A stretch of DNA of 60,884 bases from CAZNOG01 sp964574635 (GTDB lineage: Bacteria; Bacteroidota; Bacteroidia; Flavobacteriales_D; Cryomorphaceae). Position numbers and translations under genes: made by a program. Each line of letters starts with the position of its first letter. Within the stretch, counting starts at the first letter, position 1. The stretch lies in assembly GCA_964574635.1 (NCBI GenBank), contig CAZNOG010000018.1:1-60884 (forward strand), in the 5' to 3' direction. Under the pieces are notes generated by a model. The model did no database searches and was not told where the DNA came from. It was given only the letters and a program-made list of their open reading frames with translations. This document shows positions 1 through 8,454 of the stretch, one piece after another.

Positions 1-96
1 TAGTTACGAATTTTTTTTCGTAATCGTGTCCGATGATTTAGGGGTGCTCAACACACTAACCAGACTAATATTAAGACTTTAGTAGATTGTCCTATT

Positions 97-336
97 ATGT
101 TAATCTCGGAACCCGATATTAATTGGCAAATGGAAGAGCGAAACAGAAGTCTATATGACCTTAACACGTTAGACTGTTCATTAGCAATTAATTCCTTAAG
201 ACTGTTAGGGAATAGCAATGCGGAATTAGTTTTAACAACAGGGAAAGGTTATCGTAAACTGACAGGGAAACGAAACCCACATTCTTGGTCAATTATGGAC
301 GAAGTACAGACGATAAAATGGTTACTATCACATTGA
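97..336 (+). CDS. Hypothetical protein, 79 aa, possibly N-terminally truncated
   Basis: Short ORF with an ATG start and TGA stop. The frame stays open back to position 37, so the true start could be slightly upstream. The protein is polar, with no signal peptide, membrane segment or motif I recognise. Its A/T-rich codons match the following esterase gene and not the rest of the window. It lies just upstream of an attC-like palindrome, so it could be the cargo of a gene cassette, which often encode small orphans. No function is proposed. Confidence 0.4.
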   Translation: MLISEPDINWQMEERNRSLYDLNTLDCSLAINSLRLLGNSNAELVLTTGKGYRKLTGKRNPHSWSIMDEVQTIKWLLSH

Positions 337-352
337 CAAAAAGAGAAATAGC

Positions 353-485
353 TGTGCATAACAAAACCTAAAAGCAAGCGGGCTGAAAGTGCTATATTTG
401 AAAATCCTACAATTAAAAAAACTCCGTAACGGTTGACAAAGACCCAGGTGCCAAAGCCCGCCAGCTTTTAGGTACTGTGTAATGC
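353..485 (+). repeat. attC-like imperfect palindrome 1
   Basis: The left arm (353-384) and right arm (455-485) pair over about 30 bases with a few mismatches and one or two unpaired bases. The left core AAAAGCAAGCGGGCT matches the reverse complement of AGCCCGCCAGCTTTT at 13 of 15 positions, and the outer parts GCATAACA and TGTAATGC also nearly match. The 70-base loop is AT-rich. It begins about 17 bases after the stop of the first small ORF. Imperfect arms with unpaired bases and a TAACA-type outer box are the form of integron attC sites, but the core-site match is not perfect. Confidence 0.4.
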
Positions 486-553
486 GGGAGAAAGTGCTGA
501 TATGAAAGTAATTACATTAAATAAACTAAGTGCTAAATTGAAAAGTAAGTGCC

Positions 554-1768
554 TTGAAATCCCGCCCGAACGCAAAGCCCCGAACCGTTACCAGCCATTT
601 TAAACGAACGACATTGAGAATAAAACTGACATTAATTTTGACTTTGAGTATTTCAACCTCTGTTTTTGGGCAAAAATCGGATACTTTAAAGTTCTATTCA
701 AAAGCATTTAACAGCGAAAGAACCGTTTATGTAACCACTCCCGAATTTTATAAATATCAATCCAAAGACGTAAAGCTGCCTGTTATATACTTATTGGACG
801 GTCAGCACGAATGGTTTGTTAATCCAGTTCAGAATACCATTCGCTATTTACAATACACACATCAAATACCACAATTAATTGTAGTAACTATTCCTTTGGT
901 AAACAGAAATAAGGAGTGTGGCATAAAAACATTAGAGGAAGATGAATTGCCACTTTATAAATTTATTACTGATGAAGTAGATGAAAAAATTCAGCAATAC
1001 AATCCAAACAAATATAAAATCCTAATTGGTCATTCGTTTTCTGCATCATTTTCACTTTATTCTTACCTTAAAAATCCAACTTATTTTTCAGCAGTATTAG
1101 CCAACACTCCCTTGGACAGCTTTAAAGAATTGATATTGGCTTTTGAAAAAAATGAAAAAACAGACAAACGAAATATTTTTATTTCTGTCGGAGGAAATGC
1201 CAAACACGAGGACTTTTATCACAGAAAAGCATTTGATGCACTCAAAAAGGAGTTCCCTACATTTTTTGGTTCAATCCATACATTTGTTGCAGAAAATGCA
1301 GGACACAATGCTGTTCCGATATTGGCAACTCCTAATTTACTGACAAAGTTATTTTCTGAATTTAATGAAAGGTATTCTGGAATTGCATTGGTTGACAATG
1401 ACTATAAAATAATCAACAAGCCAAATTCAATTGAGGACGAAATAAACAAGATAGAAAATGCTTCAAAAATTGGCGACAACTTTTACCCACCCGAAATAGC
1501 AGACTTAAACGGTTTGGCTTCCCGATATTGGAACAGCGATTTAACTGGCTATGCAATAGCCATATACGAAATGGGAACAAACTATTATCCTGATTATTAT
1601 GACTTTCATCTTCAATTGTATGAGCTGTTACTGCCAACTGACAAAGAACGAGCAAAAAAGCATCTAAACAGAGCTTACGAACTTTTAAATACTGTAGAAA
1701 CTAACCATCAGACAAAGAATGACATCATAGAAGAAATCAACAAGGAGAAAATAAAAAACGGCTGGTAA
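554..1768 (+). CDS. Secreted alpha/beta-hydrolase, putative esterase (esterase D-like)
   Basis: The 404-aa frame has a hydrophobic signal segment that starts near residue 21 (a TTG codon at 614) and ends at SVFGQ, so the first 20 residues may not be translated. The mature part is an esterase D-like alpha/beta hydrolase: a strand-turn with LLDG, the nucleophile elbow GHSFSAS and a late GHNA histidine match the Ser and His of a catalytic triad. The last 130 residues look helical and repeat-like. It probably hydrolyses esters outside the cytoplasm; the substrate is unknown. AT-rich codon use and flanking attC-like palindromes suggest acquisition by transfer. Confidence 0.6.
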   Translation: MKSRPNAKPRTVTSHFKRTTLRIKLTLILTLSISTSVFGQKSDTLKFYSKAFNSERTVYVTTPEFYKYQSKDVKLPVIYLLDGQHEWFVNPVQNTIRYLQYTHQIPQLIVVTIPLVNRNKECGIKTLEEDELPLYKFITDEVDEKIQQYNPNKYKILIGHSFSASFSLYSYLKNPTYFSAVLANTPLDSFKELILAFEKNEKTDKRNIFISVGGNAKHEDFYHRKAFDALKKEFPTFFGSIHTFVAENAGHNAVPILATPNLLTKLFSEFNERYSGIALVDNDYKIINKPNSIEDEINKIENASKIGDNFYPPEIADLNGLASRYWNSDLTGYAIAIYEMGTNYYPDYYDFHLQLYELLLPTDKERAKKHLNRAYELLNTVETNHQTKNDIIEEINKEKIKNGW

Positions 1769-1890
1769 CAAGGGTTTGCCAAAAGCGGGGCTGAACGACT
1801 TCGATTGGACATTTGAGCAAAGTGCAACATTCATTCTTCGCTTGAACTTTTGTGCTAAAATCTCCGCCACCGGCAAAGCTGCATTCCGTT
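1766..1890 (+). repeat. attC-like imperfect palindrome 2
   Basis: It starts on the stop codon of the esterase gene with TAACAAGGGTTTGCC and ends near GGCAAAGCTGCATTCCGTT. The arms pair less well than in the first palindrome (CCGC and GGCAAA blocks match, the centre is poor). Both palindromes carry GCGGG(G)CTGAA just inside the left arm. The position immediately after a single gene is what a cassette recombination site would have. The sequence composition changes to that of the rest of the window soon after it. Confidence 0.3.
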
Positions 1891-2075
1891 TCGAATCAAA
1901 CAGTGCAAACAAAACGATCAATTGCTATATTTAAAAACTGTCCGAAAAATGGGAAGCCCACGATATCGCAACGTGAGCCAAAACATGGGTACCTTCGGAA
2001 GGTGCTGTCTTACCGATTAATACGGGATTTTTCCAATCCCATGCCGATTCCAAAACCGATTATTGCCGGAACCGA
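1891..2075. other. Intergenic junction between AT-rich segment and chromosomal backbone
   Basis: No gene is supported here. This stretch carries the change from AT-rich to GC-richer sequence. A short hairpin, GGGATT/AATCCC at about 2023-2040, could end the minus-strand symporter transcript but has no clear T run. No direct repeat or insertion-sequence end was recognised. Confidence 0.3.
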
Positions 2076-3551
2076 CTACCGATCGATTTCCCGAACACCG
2101 GATCTGCTCATGGAAACGGCCGCCAAGCCGATGAAAGTCAACAAACCGTTGATGATCAAAATCTCAAACCCTATTTCGTAGCCACGGAACAAAGCGGCGG
2201 AATTGTAATCGAGGAAGAAGGAAACCACGGGCGACGCCACGGCGATCCACGGCACCCATCGGTCGCGGACGCCCCGCTTGGTGAACAGGCCGAAGGCGTA
2301 TAAGCCCAACAGTGGGCCATAGGTGTACCCCGCCGCGGTGAACAACTGCTTGATCACACTTTCGTCGTTGATCAGGCGGAACAACACGATCACCACGATC
2401 AGCACCACCGACATTCCCACGTGCACCCGTTTGCGTGTTCTCTCCGCCTTTATCTCCTCCTGCTTGTCCACCTCCAAAATATCGATGCAAAAGGATGTGG
2501 TCAACGCCGTGAGCGCGGAATCGGCGCTGGAATAGGCCGCCGCGATGAGTCCGAGGACGAACAGGATGCCCACTGCGGCACCGAAGTACCCTTCCACCGC
2601 GAGCATAGGGTACAATTCATCGGTACGCTCGGGAATGGCGATGCCGTGAGAAGCGCTGTAAATGAAGAGTAACGCCCCCAAAACCAAAAAAACCAAATTC
2701 ACCACCACCAAAATGGCGGTGAAGCTGAGCATGTTTTTCTGCGCTTCCCCGATGTTTCGGCAGCTCAGATTTTTCTGCATCATGTCTTGGTCCAAGCCGG
2801 TCATGGTGATGGTAATGAACATTCCCGCCAGGAATTGCTTCCAGAAAAACCGCGGGTCGTTGACGTCGTCGAAGAAAAATACCCGGGAGTAGTCGCTGTC
2901 GCGCACCACGTCGACCAAACCGCGGGGATCGAGGTCCATGCTCGACGCGATGGCATACACCGAAATGCCCACCGCCAACAGCATAAACAGCGTTTGCAAC
3001 GTGTCGGTCCAAATGATGGTTTTGATGCCGCCTCTGAAGGTGTACAGCCATATCAACCCGATGGTGATGACGACGGTAACCAGAAAGGGCACGTCCATGC
3101 CCAACCGATCGAACACCGCCAACTGCAACACCATGGCCACCAAGTAGAGGCGGAAGGACGCACCGACGATCCGCGACAGCAGGAAGAACGATGCCCCGGT
3201 TTTGTACGATCGGCGTCCGAACCGCGTCTCCAAATACGTGTATATGGACGTGAGTTGCAGGCGGTAATACAAGGGCATCAACACGAAGGCGATGACCAAA
3301 TAGCCCGGCACGTAGCCGAGCACCAACTGGAAATACGAAAATTGGGTCTCGCCCACCCAACCCGGTACCGAGATGAAGGTGACTCCGCTCAGCGATGCCC
3401 CTATCATCCCGAAAGCCACGACGTACCACGGGGAGTTTCGGTTGCCGATAAAGAAACCGGCGTTGTTTGCGTCGCTTCCCGTGACGCGGGCAATGACGAT
3501 GAGCGTAAGGAAATACGCCGCGATGACCAGCACGATGAGCCAAGGATGCAT
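2076..3551 (-). CDS. Sodium:solute symporter (SSF family)
   Basis: The 491-aa product is an inner-membrane secondary transporter with about 13 hydrophobic helices. The N-terminal block with FFIGNRNSPWYVVAFGMIGA and SGVTFISVPGWVG is typical of Bacteroidota members of the SSF (SGLT-like, LeuT-fold) family, which co-transport Na+ with a sugar, organic acid, proline or similar solute. The substrate cannot be read from sequence. ATG at 3551 is preferred; a TTG six codons upstream is the alternative. It is followed on the same strand, 76 bp upstream, by the subtilase gene, and may be a single-gene unit. Confidence 0.85.
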   Translation of the reverse strand: MHPWLIVLVIAAYFLTLIVIARVTGSDANNAGFFIGNRNSPWYVVAFGMIGASLSGVTFISVPGWVGETQFSYFQLVLGYVPGYLVIAFVLMPLYYRLQLTSIYTYLETRFGRRSYKTGASFFLLSRIVGASFRLYLVAMVLQLAVFDRLGMDVPFLVTVVITIGLIWLYTFRGGIKTIIWTDTLQTLFMLLAVGISVYAIASSMDLDPRGLVDVVRDSDYSRVFFFDDVNDPRFFWKQFLAGMFITITMTGLDQDMMQKNLSCRNIGEAQKNMLSFTAILVVVNLVFLVLGALLFIYSASHGIAIPERTDELYPMLAVEGYFGAAVGILFVLGLIAAAYSSADSALTALTTSFCIDILEVDKQEEIKAERTRKRVHVGMSVVLIVVIVLFRLINDESVIKQLFTAAGYTYGPLLGLYAFGLFTKRGVRDRWVPWIAVASPVVSFFLDYNSAALFRGYEIGFEILIINGLLTFIGLAAVSMSRSGVREIDR

Positions 3552-3627
3552 GAGGGCAAAAAAAATCAAATAGGGTATCCGGATTTCAACGCTCGCCGAA
3601 AGTTTCCAACACCCCGGGCGGATTAAT

Positions 3628-5289
3628 TCACCGCCGTGACGACCGGATCAAAGTGGTGCGGTACACCTGCCCCGACGGACATCTCAAGCGCATGACATAA
3701 GCTCCCGGGGCCACTCGGAGGGCTTGTTCTCCGCGCCACTCCCCGTCGAAAAGCGGTATGCGAGCCGAATACACCGATTTTCCGCCCGTATCGTACAGCT
3801 CCATTTCGGCTTCCGAGCCGCAGGATCCGTTGACCCGCAGGTGCAAAAATCCGTCGGCGTAGGGATTGGGATAAATCACCAAACGTCCCTGAGCGAGTTC
3901 GCCCGCGCTTCCCGCTTCCGCTACCAAAAGTTGGCGTGCCAGCGCAAAATCCGGTATCCCGTACCCCATGGAATCGTTGGGCGCGTGGTAGAGGTGGGCG
4001 CTGCGCACGATGGCGTTTTTTACTTCCATCGCGGTGGCTTCGGGGACGGATTGCCACAAGGATGCGGCCATGCCGGCGATGATGGGCGACGCGAAAGAAG
4101 TGCCGTTTCCGGTTAAAACCTCTCCCCGCATGTTGGCGAAAGCCGCACCTACACCCAAGGCCATCACATCGGGTTTTACCACACCGTCGGCGCGCGGCCC
4201 CCGACTAGAAAAATTTCCCGCCATGCTGTCCGCAGTCACCGCCCCCACGGCCAACACCCCGTCGCCATCGGCCGGCGCCGTGATGTAGTACCAGGGTTGG
4301 TTTCCGGAATTTCCCGCCGAATTCACCACCAGCATTCCCTTTTCGGCGGCGCGATTGGCCGCTCGGGTAATCAAGGTGGTGTGCCCGTCCATGTCCTCGT
4401 ACGAGTAGTTTTCGTCCGCAACGTCGAAGAGTGAATACCCCAAACTCGAATTGACCACGTCGGCGCCCATGCTGTCCGCGTATTCCACCGCGGCGGCCCA
4501 CCACACTCCTTCCACCCGCCGCTCTTGGCTCACGTCTTCTGTGAGGCACAACACGTACGCCGCGTCCGGCGCGGTACCGATCATGGTGTCCGGCATGTAA
4601 GCGGCCATGGTCGACAAGACATAACTGCCGTGAAAGTGGTCGCGGTACACGTCGAGTGATGTGTCCACGAAATTTTTCGTCGCCCATACGCGGCCCTCCT
4701 CATACAAGCGCGCGAAGGCGGGTGCTTCCTCCACATCCCGAAATCCGGCGTCCAGCACGGCGATCACCATCCCGGCGCCCCGAAACCCTTCTTCGTGCAG
4801 CTCCAGACCGTTCAGCATGGCGATTTGGGTGCGCGCCCCGCCGTACTCCTCGCCGTCGGATTTGGGTGAAAACCCTACGTGGTCATCGGGAAAATCGATC
4901 AATTTCGCCGGAGTCCGGGCTTCCACTTTGTCAACGAAAGGAATATCGGCAATGGCCGCCACCACCGCCGAATCGGAAGTTTCTATGAGCACGGCGTTGA
5001 ACCATTTCAGACGCGCCAGCACCCGAAGGTCGCCGAGGTCACGCAGCGCATCCACGTAAGCGGGATTCACCGGCAGGTCGTCTTCCCCGATCGGGATGCC
5101 CGCGCGGTACCTCCGCAAAATGGCCCGTGTAGACAGGTAGGCCCCGGGGTCGGAAATCGAATACGGCGAATTTTCCTTGTCGGAAAAACGAACCAAATAC
5201 GTGTCGGGCCCCACTTGGGCGCCCACCTCATCCATCCCCGCCAACAGCAAGGCCAGCAGACCGACCGTCAGCCACTTACTCCACCCCAT
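3628..5289 (-). CDS. Secreted S8 subtilisin-like serine protease with T9SS type A sorting domain
   Basis: A 553-aa exported protease. Residues 1-25 are a signal peptide ending VGAQ. The catalytic triad is visible as Asp180 (IAVLDAGF), His220 (HGSYV) and Ser398 (GTSFASP), with the oxyanion Asn327 in NSAGNSG. The segment between the signal and Asp180 resembles an inhibitor-type propeptide. The C-terminal 85 residues, beginning LVIYPNPYADG, form a T9SS type A sorting domain, so the enzyme should cross the outer membrane by the type IX system. Its start overlaps the end of the upstream lipoprotein gene by 14 bp, which implies translational coupling. Confidence 0.9.
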   Translation of the reverse strand: MGWSKWLTVGLLALLLAGMDEVGAQVGPDTYLVRFSDKENSPYSISDPGAYLSTRAILRRYRAGIPIGEDDLPVNPAYVDALRDLGDLRVLARLKWFNAVLIETSDSAVVAAIADIPFVDKVEARTPAKLIDFPDDHVGFSPKSDGEEYGGARTQIAMLNGLELHEEGFRGAGMVIAVLDAGFRDVEEAPAFARLYEEGRVWATKNFVDTSLDVYRDHFHGSYVLSTMAAYMPDTMIGTAPDAAYVLCLTEDVSQERRVEGVWWAAAVEYADSMGADVVNSSLGYSLFDVADENYSYEDMDGHTTLITRAANRAAEKGMLVVNSAGNSGNQPWYYITAPADGDGVLAVGAVTADSMAGNFSSRGPRADGVVKPDVMALGVGAAFANMRGEVLTGNGTSFASPIIAGMAASLWQSVPEATAMEVKNAIVRSAHLYHAPNDSMGYGIPDFALARQLLVAEAGSAGELAQGRLVIYPNPYADGFLHLRVNGSCGSEAEMELYDTGGKSVYSARIPLFDGEWRGEQALRVAPGAYVMRLRCPSGQVYRTTLIRSSRR

Positions 5290-6040
5290 AGTCCACGATT
5301 TTCATTCGGTATTCAAACCCCGATCGAATATTGGCGGCCACCGGATTGTTCGAATAATCCACCTGGGTGGTGAGGTCTCGATGGTATTTTTCGATCATCC
5401 CCACTCCATCGGCATAAATTTCATACGCGAATTGGTCTTCCACCAAATTCTTGAAGTCCCGGAGATTCACCCTCACGGTTCGGTCAAACTCCAGGTCATC
5501 CACGGCGCGGGGCAGGTGCAGGCTGTCGTATGAACACCTCCACTCCACTCCGGTATTCAGCGCATTCGCATCCCATTGCGTGTGATCCGAGACGGGAAAA
5601 CCCAATTTGACGTAGCGTTGGTTTTCCTCCACCCTTTGCGCGTTTCTCGCCGTAATTTTGGCTACCCACACGTCCACGGTTTGCCAAGGCAGCGTATCTC
5701 CCCACCGCTTGTAGCGCACTATTCGCATGGCCTCCTCCCCCATTCCGTCGGTAATGAAGGCATCGTACACCTCCTTCAAAAAATACCGGGAAGTATCGTG
5801 AATGCCTTCAATCGAAGGGTCGGGATGGTCGTGAAACACACTGTCTACGCGGTACTCCACATAGGTGCCTGCCTGCAGCGGAAAATAGCCGTAGCCGAGG
5901 TCCGGCGCCGCTTCGTCCCCATCGTCTTTCACGCAGCCCACGATGGCCGCCGCGGCGCACAAACCGCACAAAAAATCGCGAACGGGGCGAAGGGCGTGTG
6001 CGTACAGGCGTCGTTTTGGGTTTTTGTGGGTGTGGCTCAT
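5276..6040 (-). CDS. Putative lipoprotein of unknown function, coupled to the subtilase
   Basis: The 254-aa protein has a basic N-terminus, a short hydrophobic stretch and a lipobox-like IVGC followed by acidic residues, fitting a lipoprotein. The body (GYFPLQAGTYVEYRVDS onward) is like other Bacteroidota lipoproteins of unknown role, with no recognised domain. It overlaps the subtilase gene by 14 bp and may assist or anchor that protease. The first ten codons after the ATG at 6040 lie inside a dispersed 17-base repeat (6018-6034), so the start may have been created by that element. No better ATG is visible downstream. Confidence 0.65.
   Translation of the reverse strand: MSHTHKNPKRRLYAHALRPVRDFLCGLCAAAAIVGCVKDDGDEAAPDLGYGYFPLQAGTYVEYRVDSVFHDHPDPSIEGIHDTSRYFLKEVYDAFITDGMGEEAMRIVRYKRWGDTLPWQTVDVWVAKITARNAQRVEENQRYVKLGFPVSDHTQWDANALNTGVEWRCSYDSLHLPRAVDDLEFDRTVRVNLRDFKNLVEDQFAYEIYADGVGMIEKYHRDLTTQVDYSNNPVAANIRSGFEYRMKIVDYGVE
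6018..6034 (+). repeat. Dispersed motif copy a (GGGTTTTTGTGGGTGTG)
   Basis: A perfect copy of a 17-base motif that recurs in the window at 12370-12386 (minus), 26394-26410 (minus) and 43753-43769 (plus), with a 15-base copy at 52585-52599. The upstream flank GTRCAGGCGTNNTTTT is shared with the 12370 copy. It sits between two minus-strand genes and overlaps the predicted 5' end of the lipoprotein gene. The function is unknown. Confidence 0.6.
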
Positions 6041-6123
6041 GGGGAACAAAACACAAATATACGATCGCCGGGCTCGATCCCGACAATCGCCGGGGAATGG
6101 TCCCGGGGGAAAATCCCCGATGT

Positions 6124-7158
6124 TTACTTCCGGAAATTCTTGGTGTCGGTCAGTTCCCCCTTGTCGTACACTTCGCGTTTCCACACCTTTCCCTCTTCGG
6201 TGTAATACACGAATTCCCCGTCCTTCTCCCCTCGGTGGTATCGGCCTTTCAGGCGCATTTGCGTGCCTTCCAAGACCTGCACCGGGTACTCCATTCCGCG
6301 GTTGTCCACCCTTCTCTCCGTTTTCCACCTCCCTTGGTTGTACCATTCCTCGAAGGGGCCGTGTCTTTTGCCGTCTTCGTACACGTATTTCGACCGCAGG
6401 ATATCGTCGGCCCAATACGTTTCGAAGGTGCCGTTCCGGTAGTGGGTTTCCGCCGGATGACCGTTGCGGTATACGGTGATCACCCGCACCGAACCGTTGT
6501 CGTTGAACTCGTACCAAGAGCCCTCACGATCGCCGTCCACGTACTTGCCTTCCGTGCGTTTGATCCCGTCTTCGTAATAGGTCGTGAACTTGCCCACGTA
6601 TCGAATACCGTCTTCCACGGTGGCTTCCATGCGCAGGTTCCCGTTCGGGTAATACTGCTTCCACGGTCCGTCTTTTACACCGTCCGCAAAGGTCGCCTCT
6701 TCCGATACGCTTCCATCGGCGTAATACACCGTACTCACGCCGTGCTTCACGCCTTTTCGGTAGCTCTCTCTCGACGCCGGTCCTCCCTCATCGGTGTAAA
6801 AAGTCCACACGCTGTCGCGTTCCTGGTCCACGTAATTGCCGAGGGCCATCACGCCTCCAGATCCGGGATGGTACATTCGAGCTTCGGCCACGCCGTCGGC
6901 GCGGTATCTCAGCACCGCTTGAATGCTGCCGTCTTCGTAATACCGCTTGAATTCCCCCACTGGGCGTCCGTGTTCAAACCTCCCCTCGAACACGGGCACT
7001 CCCTTTTCCCGCTTGATCCAATACCCGTGCTTCCTGCCTTGGGCGTCGGTTTGGTTCAGGGTATCGGCCGGTGGCAATTGGGCATAACCAACGGCCCCGA
7101 GAATGAGGGCCGCAAACGCCAATAATCCTGATCGTAAGAGTGGTTGAATTGCCTGCAT
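6124..7158 (-). CDS. MORN-repeat (YwqK-like) exported protein
   Basis: A 344-aa protein with an N-terminal signal peptide (hydrophobic LLAFAALILGAVGYAQ) followed by at least nine repeats of about 23 residues of the form G-x-W-x-x-Y-Y-x-D-G-x, such as DGPWKQYYPNG and GEFVYYTEEGK. These are MORN_2 repeats of the YwqK family, named from an antitoxin but common in Bacteroidota as exported proteins of unknown role; a toxin-antitoxin function is not implied here. The ATG at 7158 lies 4 bp after the stop of the upstream glycosyltransferase gene; an ATG at 7173 would overlap it. The two are probably one operon. Confidence 0.8.
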   Translation of the reverse strand: MQAIQPLLRSGLLAFAALILGAVGYAQLPPADTLNQTDAQGRKHGYWIKREKGVPVFEGRFEHGRPVGEFKRYYEDGSIQAVLRYRADGVAEARMYHPGSGGVMALGNYVDQERDSVWTFYTDEGGPASRESYRKGVKHGVSTVYYADGSVSEEATFADGVKDGPWKQYYPNGNLRMEATVEDGIRYVGKFTTYYEDGIKRTEGKYVDGDREGSWYEFNDNGSVRVITVYRNGHPAETHYRNGTFETYWADDILRSKYVYEDGKRHGPFEEWYNQGRWKTERRVDNRGMEYPVQVLEGTQMRLKGRYHRGEKDGEFVYYTEEGKVWKREVYDKGELTDTKNFRK

Positions 7159-7162
7159 GGCT

Positions 7163-8317
7163 TTAGTCCGCATTGCCTGTACCGTGCGCAAAGGAAACAA
7201 ATTCCCGCACGAAATTGTCCCACGTGAAATTGTGGCGTTCCCTTTCCACGGCGGCCGAAAATTCCCCTTCGCGGTTTTCCTCAAAGAAACGGCGCAAATC
7301 CCGTGCTATTGCACCGGCTTCGGGCGCGGACACATAGCCAACCACCCCGTGTGGAACGATTTCCGCCAAGCCACCCACGTCGGTGACCAACATGGGTCGT
7401 CCAAAGTGATAGGCGATCTGCGTCACGCCGCTCTGTGTCGCGGTGCGGTAGGTTTGCGCCACGATGGAGGCCGTGGCGAAATAGTACTTCACCTGCGATT
7501 CGGGGATGTACGTGTCGCGGAGAATGACGCGGTCGGCTATGCCCAAATCGTCGAACATCTTGAGGTACGCCTCCTTGTCGTCGTAAAACTCCCCCGCGAT
7601 CAGCAATTTCACATCGTCCAGGTCGCGCAGTTCCCGACTTGCGAAAGCCTCGGCGAGAAGGTCCAGACCTTTGTATTTCCGCACAAAACCGAAAAAAAGC
7701 ACGTATTTGAATTTCGGGTCCAAACCGAGGTGACGCAGCGCTTCCGGGCGGTCCACCCCGGGCCCGAACAAGTCGTAAATGGGGTGAGCTTTGGTGAAGA
7801 TGGGCCGGCCGGGCACCAACCGGCGCAGGTCATCCGCCACGCTTTCCGACAGGGTGACGAACGCCGAACACCGCTTCAGAAACCACATGGACAGGGGGCG
7901 ATCCATCGGTCTGGCTTCGTGGGGTATGGCGTTGTCGACCAACCCGATGACCGGTATGTTTTTCTTCCTCAGCCCTCGGGCCACCGTGCCAAGCGCAGGC
8001 CCCATGAACGGCAGCCAGAAGCGGAACACGATGTACCGCGGACGGAGTGCAGCGATGCGCTTCGCGGTCCGAAACCAAGAAAGTGGATTTACGCTGCTGA
8101 GCCAGTGTCGGATGTCGAGGTCACCCTCCGGTGGTTCGTCGGTGGTTTGCGATTTTCCCGGGAAGAGAATGGACGGGTATTGGAGGTAAAAGCTGACCAC
8201 CACCACGGGGTGCCCTTGGCGGATCAATTCCCTAGCGAATGATTCGTTGAAATGCGCGATCCCACCGCGCAAGGGATGCGCCGGGCCGACAATGACGATG
8301 GGTCGCTTTTCTGCCAT
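7163..8317 (-). CDS. Glycosyltransferase family 4 (group 1)
   Basis: A 384-aa cytosolic or membrane-associated glycosyltransferase of the GT-B fold. The N-terminal domain begins PIVIVGPAHPLRGGIAHF with the glycine-rich loop of the family. The C-terminal donor-binding domain has FFGFVRKYKGLDLLAEAF and a late acidic motif, here PEAGAIARDL. It probably adds a sugar to a lipid carrier, polysaccharide or surface glycan; donor and acceptor are unknown. ATG at 8317 was chosen because the family motif starts five residues later; an ATG at 8335 is possible. It is followed by the MORN-repeat gene with a 4-bp gap. Confidence 0.85.
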   Translation of the reverse strand: MAEKRPIVIVGPAHPLRGGIAHFNESFARELIRQGHPVVVVSFYLQYPSILFPGKSQTTDEPPEGDLDIRHWLSSVNPLSWFRTAKRIAALRPRYIVFRFWLPFMGPALGTVARGLRKKNIPVIGLVDNAIPHEARPMDRPLSMWFLKRCSAFVTLSESVADDLRRLVPGRPIFTKAHPIYDLFGPGVDRPEALRHLGLDPKFKYVLFFGFVRKYKGLDLLAEAFASRELRDLDDVKLLIAGEFYDDKEAYLKMFDDLGIADRVILRDTYIPESQVKYYFATASIVAQTYRTATQSGVTQIAYHFGRPMLVTDVGGLAEIVPHGVVGYVSAPEAGAIARDLRRFFEENREGEFSAAVERERHNFTWDNFVREFVSFAHGTGNAD

Positions 8318-8389
8318 GTGGCGAAAATAGGACATTCCGCCTGCCCGATCACCGTTCTGCGCAAAATCGTCGGAGGCGGATTCAAACGA

Positions 8390-8424
8390 AAAGAGGCCGC
8401 CCCAAAATCGAGGCGGCCCCAAAA
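8390..8424 (-). terminator. Rho-independent terminator of the FG-GAP protein gene
   Basis: Perfect 7-bp stem GGCCGCC (8395-8401) and GGCGGCC (8412-8418). Read on the minus strand it is followed by CTCTTTT, 30 bp after the stop codon of the minus-strand gene that starts at 10452. Confidence 0.7.
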
Positions 8425-8454
8425 ACCAAAAACAACTGAAAGCTTATCCTCGGT

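Larger units (their letters stand above)
1..1930. mobile_element. AT-rich, cassette-like segment at the left edge
   Basis: The first 1.9 kb is clearly richer in A and T than everything to its right, and its codon use differs. It holds a small orphan ORF and a secreted hydrolase gene, both on the plus strand. Each is followed within about 20 bases by an imperfect palindrome sharing the element GCGGG(G)CTGAA. One gene plus one palindrome is the form of an integron gene cassette. No integron integrase, transposase or flanking repeat is visible, and the left part is cut off, so the mobile nature is an inference from composition and layout. Confidence 0.4.

Noticed and set aside
2787..3626. Long plus-strand ORF opposite the symporter gene
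   Set aside because: His/Gln/Arg-rich shadow of the SSF gene, which has a clear family match on the minus strand.
5998..7125. Plus-strand ORF of 375 codons opposite the MORN-repeat gene
   Set aside because: The minus-strand frame has regular MORN repeats and a signal peptide; the plus-strand frame has neither.
6124..7158. Toxin-antitoxin system suggested by the YwqK name
   Set aside because: The name is inherited from one family member. The protein has a signal peptide and no adjacent toxin-like gene.
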